Notes: generated by a model from the sequence alone, not told the origin. Counted from the first letter of the stretch, positions 1 through 8,913 are shown. The stretch: DNA of 64,000 nt from Capnocytophaga stomatis (GCF_002302635.1 NZ_CP022387.1:2728001-2792000), one strand, 5' to 3'. A program made the numbers and translations.

Positions 1-1
1 A

Positions 2-37
2 ACGGGAGAAGTGGAAGAAGAGAGTAAGGAAGGATAA
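2..37 (+). CDS. possible C-terminal end of an upstream gene (partial)
   Basis: One forward frame is open from the window edge to a TAA at 35-37 and would end a protein in an acidic tail (TGEVEEESKEG). Only 11 codons are visible, so no function can be given. A hairpin terminator follows about 25 bases later, which fits a gene end, but a chance open frame cannot be excluded. Confidence 0.3.
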   Translation, partial: TGEVEEESKEG

Positions 38-62
38 TTTATTTTTCATAATTTTGTTGAAC

Positions 63-101
63 GAAGAGGTATATGTGCTCAAACCAATATACCTCTTTTT
101 C
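63..101 (+). terminator. Rho-independent terminator
   Basis: Inverted repeat AAGAGGTATAT (64-74) and ATATACCTCTT (87-97) with a 12-base loop, followed by a T run. It closes the partial upstream gene before rdgB. Confidence 0.6.
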
Positions 102-127
102 TTGTCTAAATAATAAAAATAACGGAA

Positions 128-706
128 ATGCGTAAACTTGTTTTTGCTACACATAATCATAACAAAATGAAAGAGATACAATCTCTTATGCCTGATGATA
201 TTCAGCTTTTGAGCTTGGACGACATTGATTGCTTTGAAGATATTGAGGAAACGGAATCAACCATTGAAGGGAATGCGATTTTGAAGGCAAAATATATCAA
301 AAAGAAATATGGTTATGATGTTTTTGCTGATGATACTGGTCTGGAAGTGAAAGTATTAGCTGGTCAGCCTGGGGTTTATTCGGCAAGGTATGCAGGAAAT
401 CACAAAAGTGATGCCAACAATATGCGATTACTTCTTCAAAATATGGAAGGAAAAACAGACAGGGAAGCCCAATTTAAAACGGTGATTGCCTTATGTTTAG
501 GAGATGATACACACGTATTTGAGGGAATCGTAAAAGGAACGATTACTAACGCTCCAATAGGAACAAATGGCTTTGGTTATGACCCTGTTTTTCAGCCAAT
601 TGGTTTTTCGGAAACTTTTGCTCAACTTCCGCTTACTACTAAAAATGAAATAGGTCATCGGGGAAAAGCATTCAAGGAATTGCTCGATTTTTTGAGAAAA
701 ATATAA
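128..706 (+). CDS. rdgB: XTP/dITP diphosphatase (RdgB/HAM1)
   Basis: House-cleaning enzyme that hydrolyses non-canonical purine NTPs (ITP, dITP, XTP) to the monophosphate plus pyrophosphate in the cytoplasm, keeping deaminated bases out of DNA and RNA. The 192-residue length is normal. The N-terminal ATHNHNKMKEI motif, the acidic DDTGLEV motif near residue 68, GVYSARYAG near residue 82 and FGYDPVF near residue 148 are the family signatures. The ATG at 128 lies directly before the conserved N-terminus. The next gene starts 6 bases after the stop, so the two are probably co-transcribed. Confidence 0.95.
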   Translation: MRKLVFATHNHNKMKEIQSLMPDDIQLLSLDDIDCFEDIEETESTIEGNAILKAKYIKKKYGYDVFADDTGLEVKVLAGQPGVYSARYAGNHKSDANNMRLLLQNMEGKTDREAQFKTVIALCLGDDTHVFEGIVKGTITNAPIGTNGFGYDPVFQPIGFSETFAQLPLTTKNEIGHRGKAFKELLDFLRKI

Positions 707-712
707 AATTTT

Positions 713-1327
713 ATGTCTATATTTAAAATATTTCAAAATAAATCAAAAAGAAATGAAATTCCTTTGGAGGAAGTTCGGTTTGTGGTTTTTGATACGGAAA
801 CCACAGGATTTAAATTTTCTACCGACAGAATATTATCCATAGGAGCTGTCACTGTTTTAAATGGTCGTATTGATTTGAAAAACAGCATTGAATTCTTTTT
901 GGAGCAAGAAAAATCAAATCCGGAAAGCATTCCTATTCACGGCATTATAAAAAATCATAAATATTCAAAACTATCTGAAAAAGAGGCTCTTATTAAATTT
1001 TTAGAATATACAGAAAATGCCGTTTTGGTGGGGCATCACGTAGGATACGACATAAAAATGATAAATGCCGCATTACAGCGAAACGAATTATCTCCTCTGA
1101 AAAACAAACATTTAGATACTAATTATTTGTTTAAAAAAACGAAAGTAATCAATTATCTTTTGAAAAATGATAAAAATTATAGCTTGGATGAAATTTGCCA
1201 AGAATTGAACATAACAACCCACGACCGACATAATGCGGCAGGGGATGCTTTTTTAACGGCAATTGCTTTTTTGAAAATTGTAAATAAGCTGAAAATAAAC
1301 ACTTTAGGTGCTTTACTGAAATTATAG
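713..1327 (+). CDS. DnaQ-like 3'-5' exonuclease (DEDDh family)
   Basis: Single-domain exonuclease of the DNA polymerase III epsilon / RNase T fold, 204 residues. All catalytic positions are visible: FDTETTG near residue 26 (two acidic ligands), the middle Asp in HHVGYDIKM near residue 113, and the HDRHNAAGDA block near residue 171 giving the general-base His and last Asp. No polymerase or GIY-YIG domain is attached. It follows rdgB by 6 bases, and both would act on nucleotide or DNA quality. The exact substrate cannot be assigned. It converges with uvrD, with only 9 bases between the two stops. Confidence 0.85.
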   Translation: MSIFKIFQNKSKRNEIPLEEVRFVVFDTETTGFKFSTDRILSIGAVTVLNGRIDLKNSIEFFLEQEKSNPESIPIHGIIKNHKYSKLSEKEALIKFLEYTENAVLVGHHVGYDIKMINAALQRNELSPLKNKHLDTNYLFKKTKVINYLLKNDKNYSLDEICQELNITTHDRHNAAGDAFLTAIAFLKIVNKLKINTLGALLKL

Positions 1328-1336
1328 ATGAAAAGT

Positions 1337-3670
1337 TTAAATTACGGTAAGTTTGGCAAACTTCAATAAAATCTTTTTGATTCCGCCTACTTCAAAATTG
1401 ATTTCGGCTTTTTTGTCATTTCCAGCCCCTTCCAAAGATAATATTTTTCCGCGTCCAAAACGCTCGTGCTGCACTAACATTCCTACTTCTAATTGCGAAT
1501 CAGAGCTTGAACCCACCGCTGATGAAGTTCCATTAATTGGTTTTAATTTTCGCAATCGTTGTAAAGCCTCTCCTGTTGGGGCATTGGCTGTTGGAGGCGT
1601 TGAACTTATTGGCTTTTGTAAACGTAATTTGCTTTTATCTACTTCTCCAAAAATATCTCTGTTAATCAATGGTTTATATCGATAATTTGGGTTGCTAATA
1701 GGAGGAGTTAAATATTGCACATATTTTGAATCAATTTCATCAATGAAGCGACTTGGCTCACTATCAACTATTTTGCCCCATCGGTAACGGCTTTCGGCAT
1801 AAGTCAGATATGCTTGTTTTTCGGCTCTTGTTAAGGCAACGTAAAAAAGTCGGCGTTCTTCCTCTAGTTCCGAACGAGAATGCACGCTCATCCCAGACGG
1901 AAACAAATCTTCTTCCATCCCAACGATGTACACATAAGGGAATTCCAGTCCTTTTGCAAGGTGAATCGTCATTAGAGCTACACGGTCATCGTCTTCAATT
2001 TCTTTATCCATATCGGTAGCCAAGGAAACGTCCTCCAGATATTCAGAAAGGCTGGCAGTGCTATCGGCAACATCCTGCTGTCCTTCCACAAAATCTTTGA
2101 TTCCGTTGAGCATTTCCTCGATATTTTCCATTTTAGCAATGCCTTCAGGAGTTCCATCTTTTTTAAATTCTTGTAATAGTCCGGTTTTTCGGGCTACTTG
2201 TTCAGCTATGTCGAAAGCGTTGGCTTGTTTGCTGAATTCCTGAAAGTTACGAATCATTACGACAAATTCCGTTAATCGCTGTTTGATGCCAGCACCGATG
2301 TTTAACCCTTCAATTCGATTAATGTTGTACATTACATCAAAGATGGATTTTTTGTAATGATTTGCTGTCAGAGTCAGTTTTTCGATGGTTGAACTCCCGA
2401 TTCCTCTTGCTGGAAAATTGATAATTCGAATGAGAGCTTCTTCATCATTTGGATTGACAATCAGGCGTAAATAAGCCAACATATCTTTGATTTCTTTACG
2501 TTGATAGAACGACAAACCACCGTAAATTCTGTAAGGAATGTCGCGTTTTCGCAAAGCATCTTCAATGGCACGAGATTGGGAATTGGTTCGGTAAAGCACG
2601 GCAAACTGCCCATTTTGCATTTGATGTAACATTTTATTTTCAAAAATGGAACTTGCCACGAATCGCCCCTCGTCAGAATCGGTTGCACTGCGATGTATTT
2701 TTACAGGTTCTCCCAATTCGTTGGCTGTCCAAACCACTTTTTCTAAGCGAGTTTTGTTGTGTTCGATGACAGAATTTGCGGCTTCCACGATATTTTTGGT
2801 AGAACGATAATTCTGTTCCAGTCGATATACTTGAACATTTTGATAGTCCCGTTGAAAATTCAGAATATTATTGATATTTGCTCCTCGAAAAGCATAAATA
2901 CTTTGTGCGTCATCGCCCACAACACAAATATTTTGAAAGCGGTCAGCCAAAGCCTTTACAATTAAGTATTGAGAATGGTTAGTGTCCTGATACTCATCTA
3001 CTAAAATGTACCGAAAGCGATTCTGATATTTAGCCAAAACATCAGGATGCATATTTAGCAGTTCATTGGTTTTCAGTAGTAAATCATCAAAATCCATTGC
3101 TCCAGCTTTGAAGCAACGTTCCACGTAATTTTGATAAATTTCTCCCATTCGCGGGCGTTTTGCCATTGCATCGGCTTCCATTAATTCAGGATTGTTAAAA
3201 TACGCCCGAACAGTTATCAAACTATTTTTAAAAGATGAAATACGAGATTGGATTTGCTTGTATTTATAAATATCCTTATCAAGTTCCATCTCGCGAATGA
3301 TTGCACTTATCAGACGCTGAGAATCTTGTGTATCGTAAATGGTGAAATTTTGCGGATAACCTAATTTATCAGCTTCAATACGTAAAATTTTTGCAAAAAC
3401 CGAATGGAAAGTTCCCATCCACAGGTTTTTAGCCTCACTATTTCCTACAATTTCTGCGATACGTTTTTTCATTTCGTTGGCAGCCTTGTTGGTAAATGTA
3501 AGAGCTAAGATATTGAAAGCATCAACTCCCAAATGCATCAAATTGGCTATACGATAGGTTAGTACTCTCGTTTTTCCGGAACCTGCACCCGCAATAACCA
3601 TTAAAGGTCCATCTTTTTGAAGTACAGGAGCTTTTTGAGCATCGTTGAGTAGTGATAAATATTGTTCCAT
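1337..3670 (-). CDS. uvrD: ATP-dependent 3'-5' DNA helicase UvrD/PcrA
   Basis: Superfamily 1A helicase for nucleotide excision and mismatch repair and for clearing proteins from DNA. The motifs run in order: GAGSGKT (Walker A), LTFTNKAANEM (Ia), VDEYQDTN (II), GDDAQSIYAFRGA (III), LEQNYRS (IV), MTIHLAKGLEFP (V) and FYVALTRAE (VI). The C-terminal about 60 residues (VQHERFGRGKI block) form the Tudor-like tail typical of PcrA/UvrD. I chose the ATG at 3670 (MEQYLSLLND); a TTG two codons upstream is unlikely to be used. A -7 box lies 20 bases upstream of the start. Confidence 0.95.
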   Translation of the reverse strand: MEQYLSLLNDAQKAPVLQKDGPLMVIAGAGSGKTRVLTYRIANLMHLGVDAFNILALTFTNKAANEMKKRIAEIVGNSEAKNLWMGTFHSVFAKILRIEADKLGYPQNFTIYDTQDSQRLISAIIREMELDKDIYKYKQIQSRISSFKNSLITVRAYFNNPELMEADAMAKRPRMGEIYQNYVERCFKAGAMDFDDLLLKTNELLNMHPDVLAKYQNRFRYILVDEYQDTNHSQYLIVKALADRFQNICVVGDDAQSIYAFRGANINNILNFQRDYQNVQVYRLEQNYRSTKNIVEAANSVIEHNKTRLEKVVWTANELGEPVKIHRSATDSDEGRFVASSIFENKMLHQMQNGQFAVLYRTNSQSRAIEDALRKRDIPYRIYGGLSFYQRKEIKDMLAYLRLIVNPNDEEALIRIINFPARGIGSSTIEKLTLTANHYKKSIFDVMYNINRIEGLNIGAGIKQRLTEFVVMIRNFQEFSKQANAFDIAEQVARKTGLLQEFKKDGTPEGIAKMENIEEMLNGIKDFVEGQQDVADSTASLSEYLEDVSLATDMDKEIEDDDRVALMTIHLAKGLEFPYVYIVGMEEDLFPSGMSVHSRSELEEERRLFYVALTRAEKQAYLTYAESRYRWGKIVDSEPSRFIDEIDSKYVQYLTPPISNPNYRYKPLINRDIFGEVDKSKLRLQKPISSTPPTANAPTGEALQRLRKLKPINGTSSAVGSSSDSQLEVGMLVQHERFGRGKILSLEGAGNDKKAEINFEVGGIKKILLKFAKLTVI

Positions 3671-3689
3671 AATCAATTTTTTGAAGGGA

Positions 3690-3697
3690 CAAAAATA
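3690..3697 (-). promoter_or_regulatory. -7 promoter box for uvrD
   Basis: TATTTTTG on the minus strand fits the Bacteroidetes sigma-ABfr consensus TAnnTTTG and lies 20 bases from the uvrD ATG. Confidence 0.5.
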
Positions 3698-3813
3698 GGA
3701 AAATAATTGAAAATTGGCAATGAATCAGAAGATACAAACCGGTACAAAAAAATATTGCTGACTTGAAGAAAATCAGCAATATTTTAGTTTTGATTATGAA
3801 AAAGTATGATTTA

Positions 3814-4500
3814 CTAATTTATTGAAAATAACCGAGTGAAAAAATTTCTGCGTCTCGTATCTTCACTTTTTTCCTCGTTAAAAATATCATCAGAAATTTC
3901 TTTAAGAGGCATAATTTCATCGTCAGGTTTTTTGTAATTGGCAACAACTTGAGCAACTTTTGCCGTTGTGTCCTCGCCCACAATATCCATTATGTACTCA
4001 ACATACGATTTTCCTTGCTTGTCCAGAAATCCTTTGAAGTAACGATTACTTAAGTCCGTTCCACCAATCTTTTCCAGCTTTAGAAGCGTTTCATAAAGAG
4101 GCACAATATGTTCATTAATAACATTTTCTGCCACAGCTCTCCTTCTTGCAGAAAAAGAAATAATTTCTCCTTCAGTATTTCTATTTACTTCAAAATCAGT
4201 GATTACCCAATAGTACTTTCCTGATTTTGAAATGTTTTTAAGAATTACGTGAAAATTTCTTCCTGCGAGAATATTCTCCCAAAGAATCTTAAAAAGAATC
4301 TTAGGAGAGTCAGGATGCCGAATGATATTATGCGGCTGTCCTAATACTTCTTCAATTGAATATCCACAAACATCTAAAAATGTTTGATTGACATCAATAA
4401 TAGTCCCAAATTTGTCAGTAGTAGAAACAATAGTTTTTGTCTTGTCCCAAACAACTTCTTGATCAACGGGAATCGGCTTACAGATAGATTGCTTTATCAT
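3814..4500 (-). CDS. orphan PAS-domain protein, Aer/CetB-like
   Basis: 228 residues with one PAS domain at about residues 20-125. The segment GYSIEEVLGQPHNIIRHPD followed by a Trp at IKLW-like position closely matches the FAD-binding PAS of the E. coli aerotaxis sensor Aer and of Campylobacter CetB, including the conserved Arg-His-x-Asp. The C-terminal 100 residues are helical and charged. No transmembrane segment, kinase, GGDEF or methyl-accepting domain is attached, so its output partner is unknown. Redox or oxygen sensing is inferred from the PAS family only. The start codon lies just 15 bases from the end of the IS element, so its own upstream region appears displaced. Confidence 0.7.
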   Translation of the reverse strand: MIKQSICKPIPVDQEVVWDKTKTIVSTTDKFGTIIDVNQTFLDVCGYSIEEVLGQPHNIIRHPDSPKILFKILWENILAGRNFHVILKNISKSGKYYWVITDFEVNRNTEGEIISFSARRRAVAENVINEHIVPLYETLLKLEKIGGTDLSNRYFKGFLDKQGKSYVEYIMDIVGEDTTAKVAQVVANYKKPDDEIMPLKEISDDIFNEEKSEDTRRRNFFTRLFSIN

Positions 4501-4515
4501 ATAGCATAGTAATAT

Positions 4516-4534
4516 TAAACTTGTTTAAACTTTT
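4516..4534 (+). repeat. left terminal inverted repeat of the IS
   Basis: TAAACTTGTTTAAACTTTT here pairs with the reverse complement of 5393-5411 with two mismatches. Confidence 0.75.
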
Positions 4535-5319
4535 CGAATAAATGTTAGTATAATCCCTAGATACAACATAGCCATCCAAGTTGTGTTTAGGGTTTCATAT
4601 CTTATAATCAATCCTTTAAAACCATCAAGCCACGCAAAACTTCTCTCTATTTTAAACCGATTTTTATATAATTCTTCGTCAAAATAAATATTTTCATTTT
4701 GTCCATTTCTGGGATTTTGTTTGATATTAGGTATTATTTCTTTTTCCTGTAAAAAACTTTTTAAGTCTCGGCTATCAAAACCTGCATCTGCATTGACAAA
4801 CAAGCCTTTATGCTCTATTTTCGCTTCCTCCAAAAGATTCAAAATCTCTTTTAAAATAAAGTCTATATTATTCAAATCGTGATGATTACCGGATTTTGGA
4901 CTACCCATTGCTAAAATTTGCCCCAAATTATCACACAGAAAGATAGAATTCGTGGTCTTTGACTTTTTTCTTAACTGATAACCAACAGATTGTCCTCCCA
5001 TTCGACATCGAGTATGACTACCATCAAGTTGGACGCTTGATAAATCTAATTTTCTCCGATTCTCAAGCAACAAATTAAGCCAAATTCGCTTAAAACTACC
5101 ATCTTTACTCCATTTATTGAAATAATAATAGACTGTTTGATAGCTTATTTTTTGGTCTTTAAAATACACTTCTACCGGAAGTTCCCTCCACTGGCAACCT
5201 GTTTTTAATCGTTTGACTATCAGAAGAAAAATTAATGATAAATCAAATTTTGTTTTAAATCCTCTTTTTCCAATACTCAAATGGGAAATAATCCATTTTT
5301 TTATTATATCTTTGCTCAA
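4525..5319 (-). CDS. IS5-family DDE transposase
   Basis: 264 residues. An N-terminal DUF4096-like region (GCQWRELPVE near residue 42) binds the ends, and an RNase H-like DDE domain follows. The catalytic residues are visible as Asp in QLDGSHTR, Asp in VNADAGFDSRDL and Glu in FKIERSFAWLDGFKGL near residue 229. No internal stop or frameshift is seen. The apparent start is a TTG at 5319 with no ATG nearby in frame, so the true start is uncertain. It is transcribed towards the PAS gene. Confidence 0.85.
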   Translation of the reverse strand: MSKDIIKKWIISHLSIGKRGFKTKFDLSLIFLLIVKRLKTGCQWRELPVEVYFKDQKISYQTVYYYFNKWSKDGSFKRIWLNLLLENRRKLDLSSVQLDGSHTRCRMGGQSVGYQLRKKSKTTNSIFLCDNLGQILAMGSPKSGNHHDLNNIDFILKEILNLLEEAKIEHKGLFVNADAGFDSRDLKSFLQEKEIIPNIKQNPRNGQNENIYFDEELYKNRFKIERSFAWLDGFKGLIIRYETLNTTWMAMLYLGIILTFIRKV

Positions 5320-5392
5320 AGTTCCTTGATTTTCATTTTGTTATGCAAAACAAAAATGCTAAAAATTCTTGGAACTTTTAATTTTCCTCTTA

Positions 5393-5411
5393 AAAAGTTT
5401 AGACAGGTTTA
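5393..5411 (-). repeat. right terminal inverted repeat of the IS
   Basis: On the minus strand this reads TAAACCTGTCTAAACTTTT, a 17 of 19 match to the left repeat at 4516-4534. Confidence 0.75.
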
Positions 5412-5600
5412 TTATATATTCGGGGCAAAAGTAATAAAAAAATGTGAAAAGAAAAATGTAAAATGTTAAAATTTTTCACATTTGCTTCTTTTGTAAATAT
5501 ATATTTTAATGGTTTGTTGTTTTATTGTTTTGATTTATAGTGTTTTATATTTTTATCTGGAAGAAATAAAAAGTTAAAAAAATATAATTTTAGAAACTTA

Positions 5601-5643
5601 AAAACTGCTTTATAAATTCTTTTTTGATTTAAAAAGCAGTTTT
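5601..5643 (-). terminator. terminator downstream of dps
   Basis: Arms AAAACTGCTTT (5601-5611) and AAAGCAGTTTT (5633-5643) flank an AT-rich loop. A-rich and T-rich ends on both sides would allow function in either direction. It starts 8 bases after the dps stop. Confidence 0.65.
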
Positions 5644-5650
5644 TTAATAT

Positions 5651-6130
5651 TTATATAGTTTCATTCAAATATGCTTTCAGCATCCAGATATTCTTCTCTT
5701 GGTCTGCTATTAGCTCCCCAATCAAGGCGATAGTTCCTTCATCATTAGCTTCATCGGCTGTGTTGAGCAAGTTACGTTCTATTTTAAGAAGTTCAGAAAT
5801 GCTATCCATAATTAACCGAACAGTTTCATCATCATTAAAAACATTATGCCCAACAGGTACTTTTGAATTTTTTACATATTCTTCGAATGTGTGGAAAGGA
5901 GTAAACCCTAATGTTAAAATACGCTCTGCTATTTCATCAACGTGAAGTTGAGCAGCGTTGTAAAGTTCTTCAAATTTTACGTGAAGTTCAAAGAAACGCT
6001 TTCCTTTGATGTTCCAATGTACGCCTCTCAAATTCTGATAGTAAGTTTGAAAGTTTGCTAAAAGAACATTCAATTCACTTGCTACATTTTCTACTTTTGA
6101 CTTTTCAAGTCCTAATGCATTATAACTCAT
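5651..6130 (-). CDS. dps: Dps, ferritin-like DNA-protection protein
   Basis: Mini-ferritin of 159 residues. It would form a dodecamer, oxidise Fe(II) with peroxide and shield DNA in starvation or oxidative stress. The ferroxidase ligands appear in GVHWNIKGKRFFELH (His near residue 40) and HVDEIAERI (His, Asp and Glu near residue 67), arranged as at the Dps inter-subunit site. The N-terminus is short and not strongly basic, so direct DNA binding is unclear. A -7 box lies about 30 bases upstream. No OxyR or PerR operator was recognised. Confidence 0.92.
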   Translation of the reverse strand: MSYNALGLEKSKVENVASELNVLLANFQTYYQNLRGVHWNIKGKRFFELHVKFEELYNAAQLHVDEIAERILTLGFTPFHTFEEYVKNSKVPVGHNVFNDDETVRLIMDSISELLKIERNLLNTADEANDEGTIALIGELIADQEKNIWMLKAYLNETI

Positions 6131-6158
6131 AACGTTAATATTTTTTGATTTCCTAATG

Positions 6159-6166
6159 CAAAGATA
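6159..6166 (-). promoter_or_regulatory. -7 promoter box for dps
   Basis: TATCTTTG on the minus strand, a perfect TAnnTTTG, 29 bases from the dps ATG. Confidence 0.55.
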
Positions 6167-6261
6167 AGAAAATTAATCTGGTGTGAATGAAATTGGGATT
6201 GATTTTTCTTATAGCACTATTTTGTTTTTTTAATAAATTGATTTTTAGTATTGTAGAAGGT

Positions 6262-7341
6262 CTATCTTCTGGTAGATTTCAATAAGTATACAGCTAAAAT
6301 GAAAAATATAACATTTGGGATAGCCACTGCTATTAGGGGAGATAACCCCGAAGTTTCAGCAAGAGTTCCGAAAATACGGTCAAAAAACACAAAAACAAAT
6401 CCTATAACAATTCCGAAAGCTAAATTTATTCCCATTCCTCCTCGTCGTTTTACGGAAGAAACCGCAACACCTATGATAGTTAAAATAAATGCAGTAATCA
6501 TTAGCCCCCAACGACGGTATTTCACTAAAAGATAGAGATTTAAGTTGGGCGAACCTTTCATTCTCTCGCGTTCGATGAATTTGTTTAATTCAAAAATATT
6601 TTTGCTTTCGGCGGCATATTCCACCGGCATTAAATCATCAACTTCGAAAGTGAAAAGCGTGTCCAATGTTTGTTTTCTTTCAATAATATCTTCATTTTCA
6701 CCAACAGTTCGTTTTACATAATCGGTTAATCGATAGGTTTTTACACTGTCATTTTCAATCCATTTTATAGATTGAGCCATTATTTTTTCCTTTAAATGAA
6801 TTCCATCAAAATGCTCAACTGAAAAATTATATCCCATTTTTTCTTCATAATTGAAAGAACTGACGTAGAGATAATCATTTTCCGAGAACTGATTATACAA
6901 ATCGGTTACACTTGTTACGGATTTTCCTTGCAAGTATTTGTTATAGAATTCATTATAGTATTTACTTGCTGCCGGAACTATGAACATTCCCATAAAGAAT
7001 ACCACAACCGAAACCACAGACGCCCCAATAAAGAAAGGACGCAAAAAACGATTGAAAGAAATCCCCGAACTTAAAATAGCGATGATTTCCGTGTTGTTAG
7101 CCAATTTTGATGTAAACCATATGATGGATAAAAATAACAGAATTGGAAATAGAATATTCGCAAAATAAATTGAAAAAGACCCGTAATACATCAACACTTC
7201 GTCAATGGGAGCCTTTCGGTCAATCATTTTATCAACTTTTTCCGATAAATCCACAACAATTCCAATAGGTACGAAAAGCAACATTAACATTGAAAATGTC
7301 ATCAAATACCTCTTTAATATGTACCAATCCAGTATTTTCAT
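6262..7341 (-). CDS. LptF/LptG-family permease (YjgP/YjgQ)
   Basis: Inner-membrane subunit of the LptB2FG transporter that extracts LPS and hands it to the periplasmic bridge. The 359-residue protein has the family layout: TM helices near residues 12-30, 57-75 and 100-120, a soluble periplasmic beta-jellyroll at about 135-265, and three C-terminal TM helices. The N-terminal MKILDWYILKRYL and the NTEIIAILSSGIS coupling segment near residue 84 are diagnostic. F versus G cannot be decided; in Bacteroidetes this tgt-linked copy is usually called LptG. It sits downstream of tgt on the same strand. Confidence 0.88.
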   Translation of the reverse strand: MKILDWYILKRYLMTFSMLMLLFVPIGIVVDLSEKVDKMIDRKAPIDEVLMYYGSFSIYFANILFPILLFLSIIWFTSKLANNTEIIAILSSGISFNRFLRPFFIGASVVSVVVFFMGMFIVPAASKYYNEFYNKYLQGKSVTSVTDLYNQFSENDYLYVSSFNYEEKMGYNFSVEHFDGIHLKEKIMAQSIKWIENDSVKTYRLTDYVKRTVGENEDIIERKQTLDTLFTFEVDDLMPVEYAAESKNIFELNKFIERERMKGSPNLNLYLLVKYRRWGLMITAFILTIIGVAVSSVKRRGGMGINLAFGIVIGFVFVFFDRIFGTLAETSGLSPLIAVAIPNVIFFILAVYLLKSTRR

Positions 7342-7442
7342 TTGTATCCGTAGATTTTTAATCCGTTTTTATCTTTTTCGTAACAAAATTGTGCCAAATT
7401 ACTCATCGTTTCCTCAATTTCATCAATGGGATTTTCCTTGTA

Positions 7443-7757
7443 TTAAGAAGTTAGCTTTTCTTGTCTGTTAAATCTCTCTATTTCAAATTTTCGAGGAATA
7501 AAAATCCATTCAATTTCCTTAAAGGAGAATACCCCAAAAATAGTATCCATATAATTTTCTCCAATATATCCGATGCTAAAATCATAAATTTTATCCTCTA
7601 ATAAAAATTTGATTTTGCTTCCGTTTATCGAAAATCTGCAAACTGAAAGTTCCTCAAATAATTTGTGCCATTTAGTGTCGTTCATAAAAGATGCCCGACA
7701 AGAAATTTCTTTATCAAGCCTTTTTTGATAGATGTCGTAAGGCGTTTTTGTTTTCAT
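7443..7757 (-). CDS. small conserved-looking hypothetical protein
   Basis: 104 residues with no signal peptide or TM segment, between tgt and the LPS permease on the same strand. It contains a MNDTKWHKLFEEL segment near residue 25 and an IEWIFIPRKFEI segment near residue 84. These recall the small DUF6678-type family, but this is a memory-level resemblance only. The 25-base gap to the tgt start upstream suggests a separate small gene. I do not assign a function. Confidence 0.6.
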   Translation of the reverse strand: MKTKTPYDIYQKRLDKEISCRASFMNDTKWHKLFEELSVCRFSINGSKIKFLLEDKIYDFSIGYIGENYMDTIFGVFSFKEIEWIFIPRKFEIERFNRQEKLTS

Positions 7758-7782
7758 TTTATGAACTTCTATAAATTTTGAT

Positions 7783-8913
7783 TTACAGACGATTAGCCAT
7801 TTGTTTTACCATATTTTCTTTCCAAATAGGAAAATCGCCAGCCAAAATACGTCTTCGAGCCTCACGAACTAACCACAAATAGAACCCTAAATTGTGAATA
7901 GAAGCGATTTGCTTGCCTAAAAATTCATTAGCTGCGAATAGATGACGTAAGTAAGCCTTTGTGTAATAGGTATCTACGTACGTATGTCCGTCAGGGTCAA
8001 TGGGTGAAAAATCATTTTCCCATTTTTTATTTTTGATATTAATGATTCCTTGCGAGGTGAAAAGCATTCCGTTACGGGCATTTCGTGTTGGCATTACACA
8101 ATCGAACATATCTACTCCTAAAGCAATGTTTTCCAGTATGTTAATAGGTGTTCCAACTCCCATCAAGTAGCGTGGTTTATCCTTTGGTAAGATGTCACAA
8201 ACCAAATCTGTCATCTCGTACATATCTTCAGCGGGTTCACCCACGGAAAGCCCTCCGATGGCGTTCCCGTCAGCTCCCTTGGAGGCAATGTATTCAGCCG
8301 ATTGCTGACGTAAATCTTTGTACACCGAACCTTGAACAATTGGGAAAAGCGATTGCGAATAACCGTACTTTGGCGGAACTTTTTCCAAATGTGAAATACA
8401 GCGGTCGAGCCAACGATGCGTCATATGCATCGATTTTTTAGCATATTGATAATCACAAGGATATGGAGTGCATTCGTCAAAAGCCATTATGATATCCGCC
8501 CCGATGCTTCGTTGTGTTTCCATCACATTTTCAGGTGAAAAGAAGTGATATGAACCGTCAATATGGCTTTTGAATTTAACACCTTCTTCCTTAATTTTTC
8601 GCGTATCGGAAAGTGAATATACCTGATAACCACCACTATCGGTAAGGATATTTCTGTCCCAATTCATAAATTTGTGAAGTCCTCCTGCTTGTTCCAAAAT
8701 ATGTGTGGTAGGACGCAGATATAAATGGTAAGTATTTCCTAAAATAATATCAGGATTGATGTCTTCTTTGAGTTCCCGCTGATGAACACCTTTAACCGAT
8801 GCGACCGTTCCAACGGGCATAAATATCGGAGTTTCAATTACTCCGTGGTCTGTTGTGATTTTTCCGGCACGAGCTTTAGTATGTGGGTCTGTTTTTAATA
8901 ATTCAAATTGCAT
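7783..8913 (-). CDS. tgt: queuine/preQ1 tRNA-ribosyltransferase
   Basis: Exchanges guanine 34 for preQ1 in tRNAs with GUN anticodons, the committed tRNA step of queuosine synthesis. 376 residues. The TDSGGYQVYSL motif (active-site Asp near residue 92), the MAFDECTPYP pocket, the GGLSVGEP loop and the nucleophile region FDCVMPTRNARNG near residue 270 are present. The classical C-terminal zinc motif CxCxxC is absent: the equivalent stretch reads DPDGHTYVDTYYTKAYLRHL, while the later His in SIHNLGFY is kept. queE lies 1.8 kb away on the other strand and supplies the same pathway. Confidence 0.93.
   Translation of the reverse strand: MQFELLKTDPHTKARAGKITTDHGVIETPIFMPVGTVASVKGVHQRELKEDINPDIILGNTYHLYLRPTTHILEQAGGLHKFMNWDRNILTDSGGYQVYSLSDTRKIKEEGVKFKSHIDGSYHFFSPENVMETQRSIGADIIMAFDECTPYPCDYQYAKKSMHMTHRWLDRCISHLEKVPPKYGYSQSLFPIVQGSVYKDLRQQSAEYIASKGADGNAIGGLSVGEPAEDMYEMTDLVCDILPKDKPRYLMGVGTPINILENIALGVDMFDCVMPTRNARNGMLFTSQGIINIKNKKWENDFSPIDPDGHTYVDTYYTKAYLRHLFAANEFLGKQIASIHNLGFYLWLVREARRRILAGDFPIWKENMVKQMANRL

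Larger units (their letters stand above)
4516..5411 (-). mobile_element. IS5-type insertion sequence, about 0.9 kb
   Basis: The element is bounded by imperfect 19-base terminal inverted repeats at 4516-4534 and 5393-5411 (17 of 19 positions match by eye) and carries one transposase gene. The transposase stop codon falls inside the left repeat, as often seen in compact IS elements. The flanks are AT-rich, so the target duplication is ambiguous. A 3-base ATT (4514-4516 and 5411-5413) is one reading that would trim each repeat by one base. The element appears intact. Confidence 0.8.
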
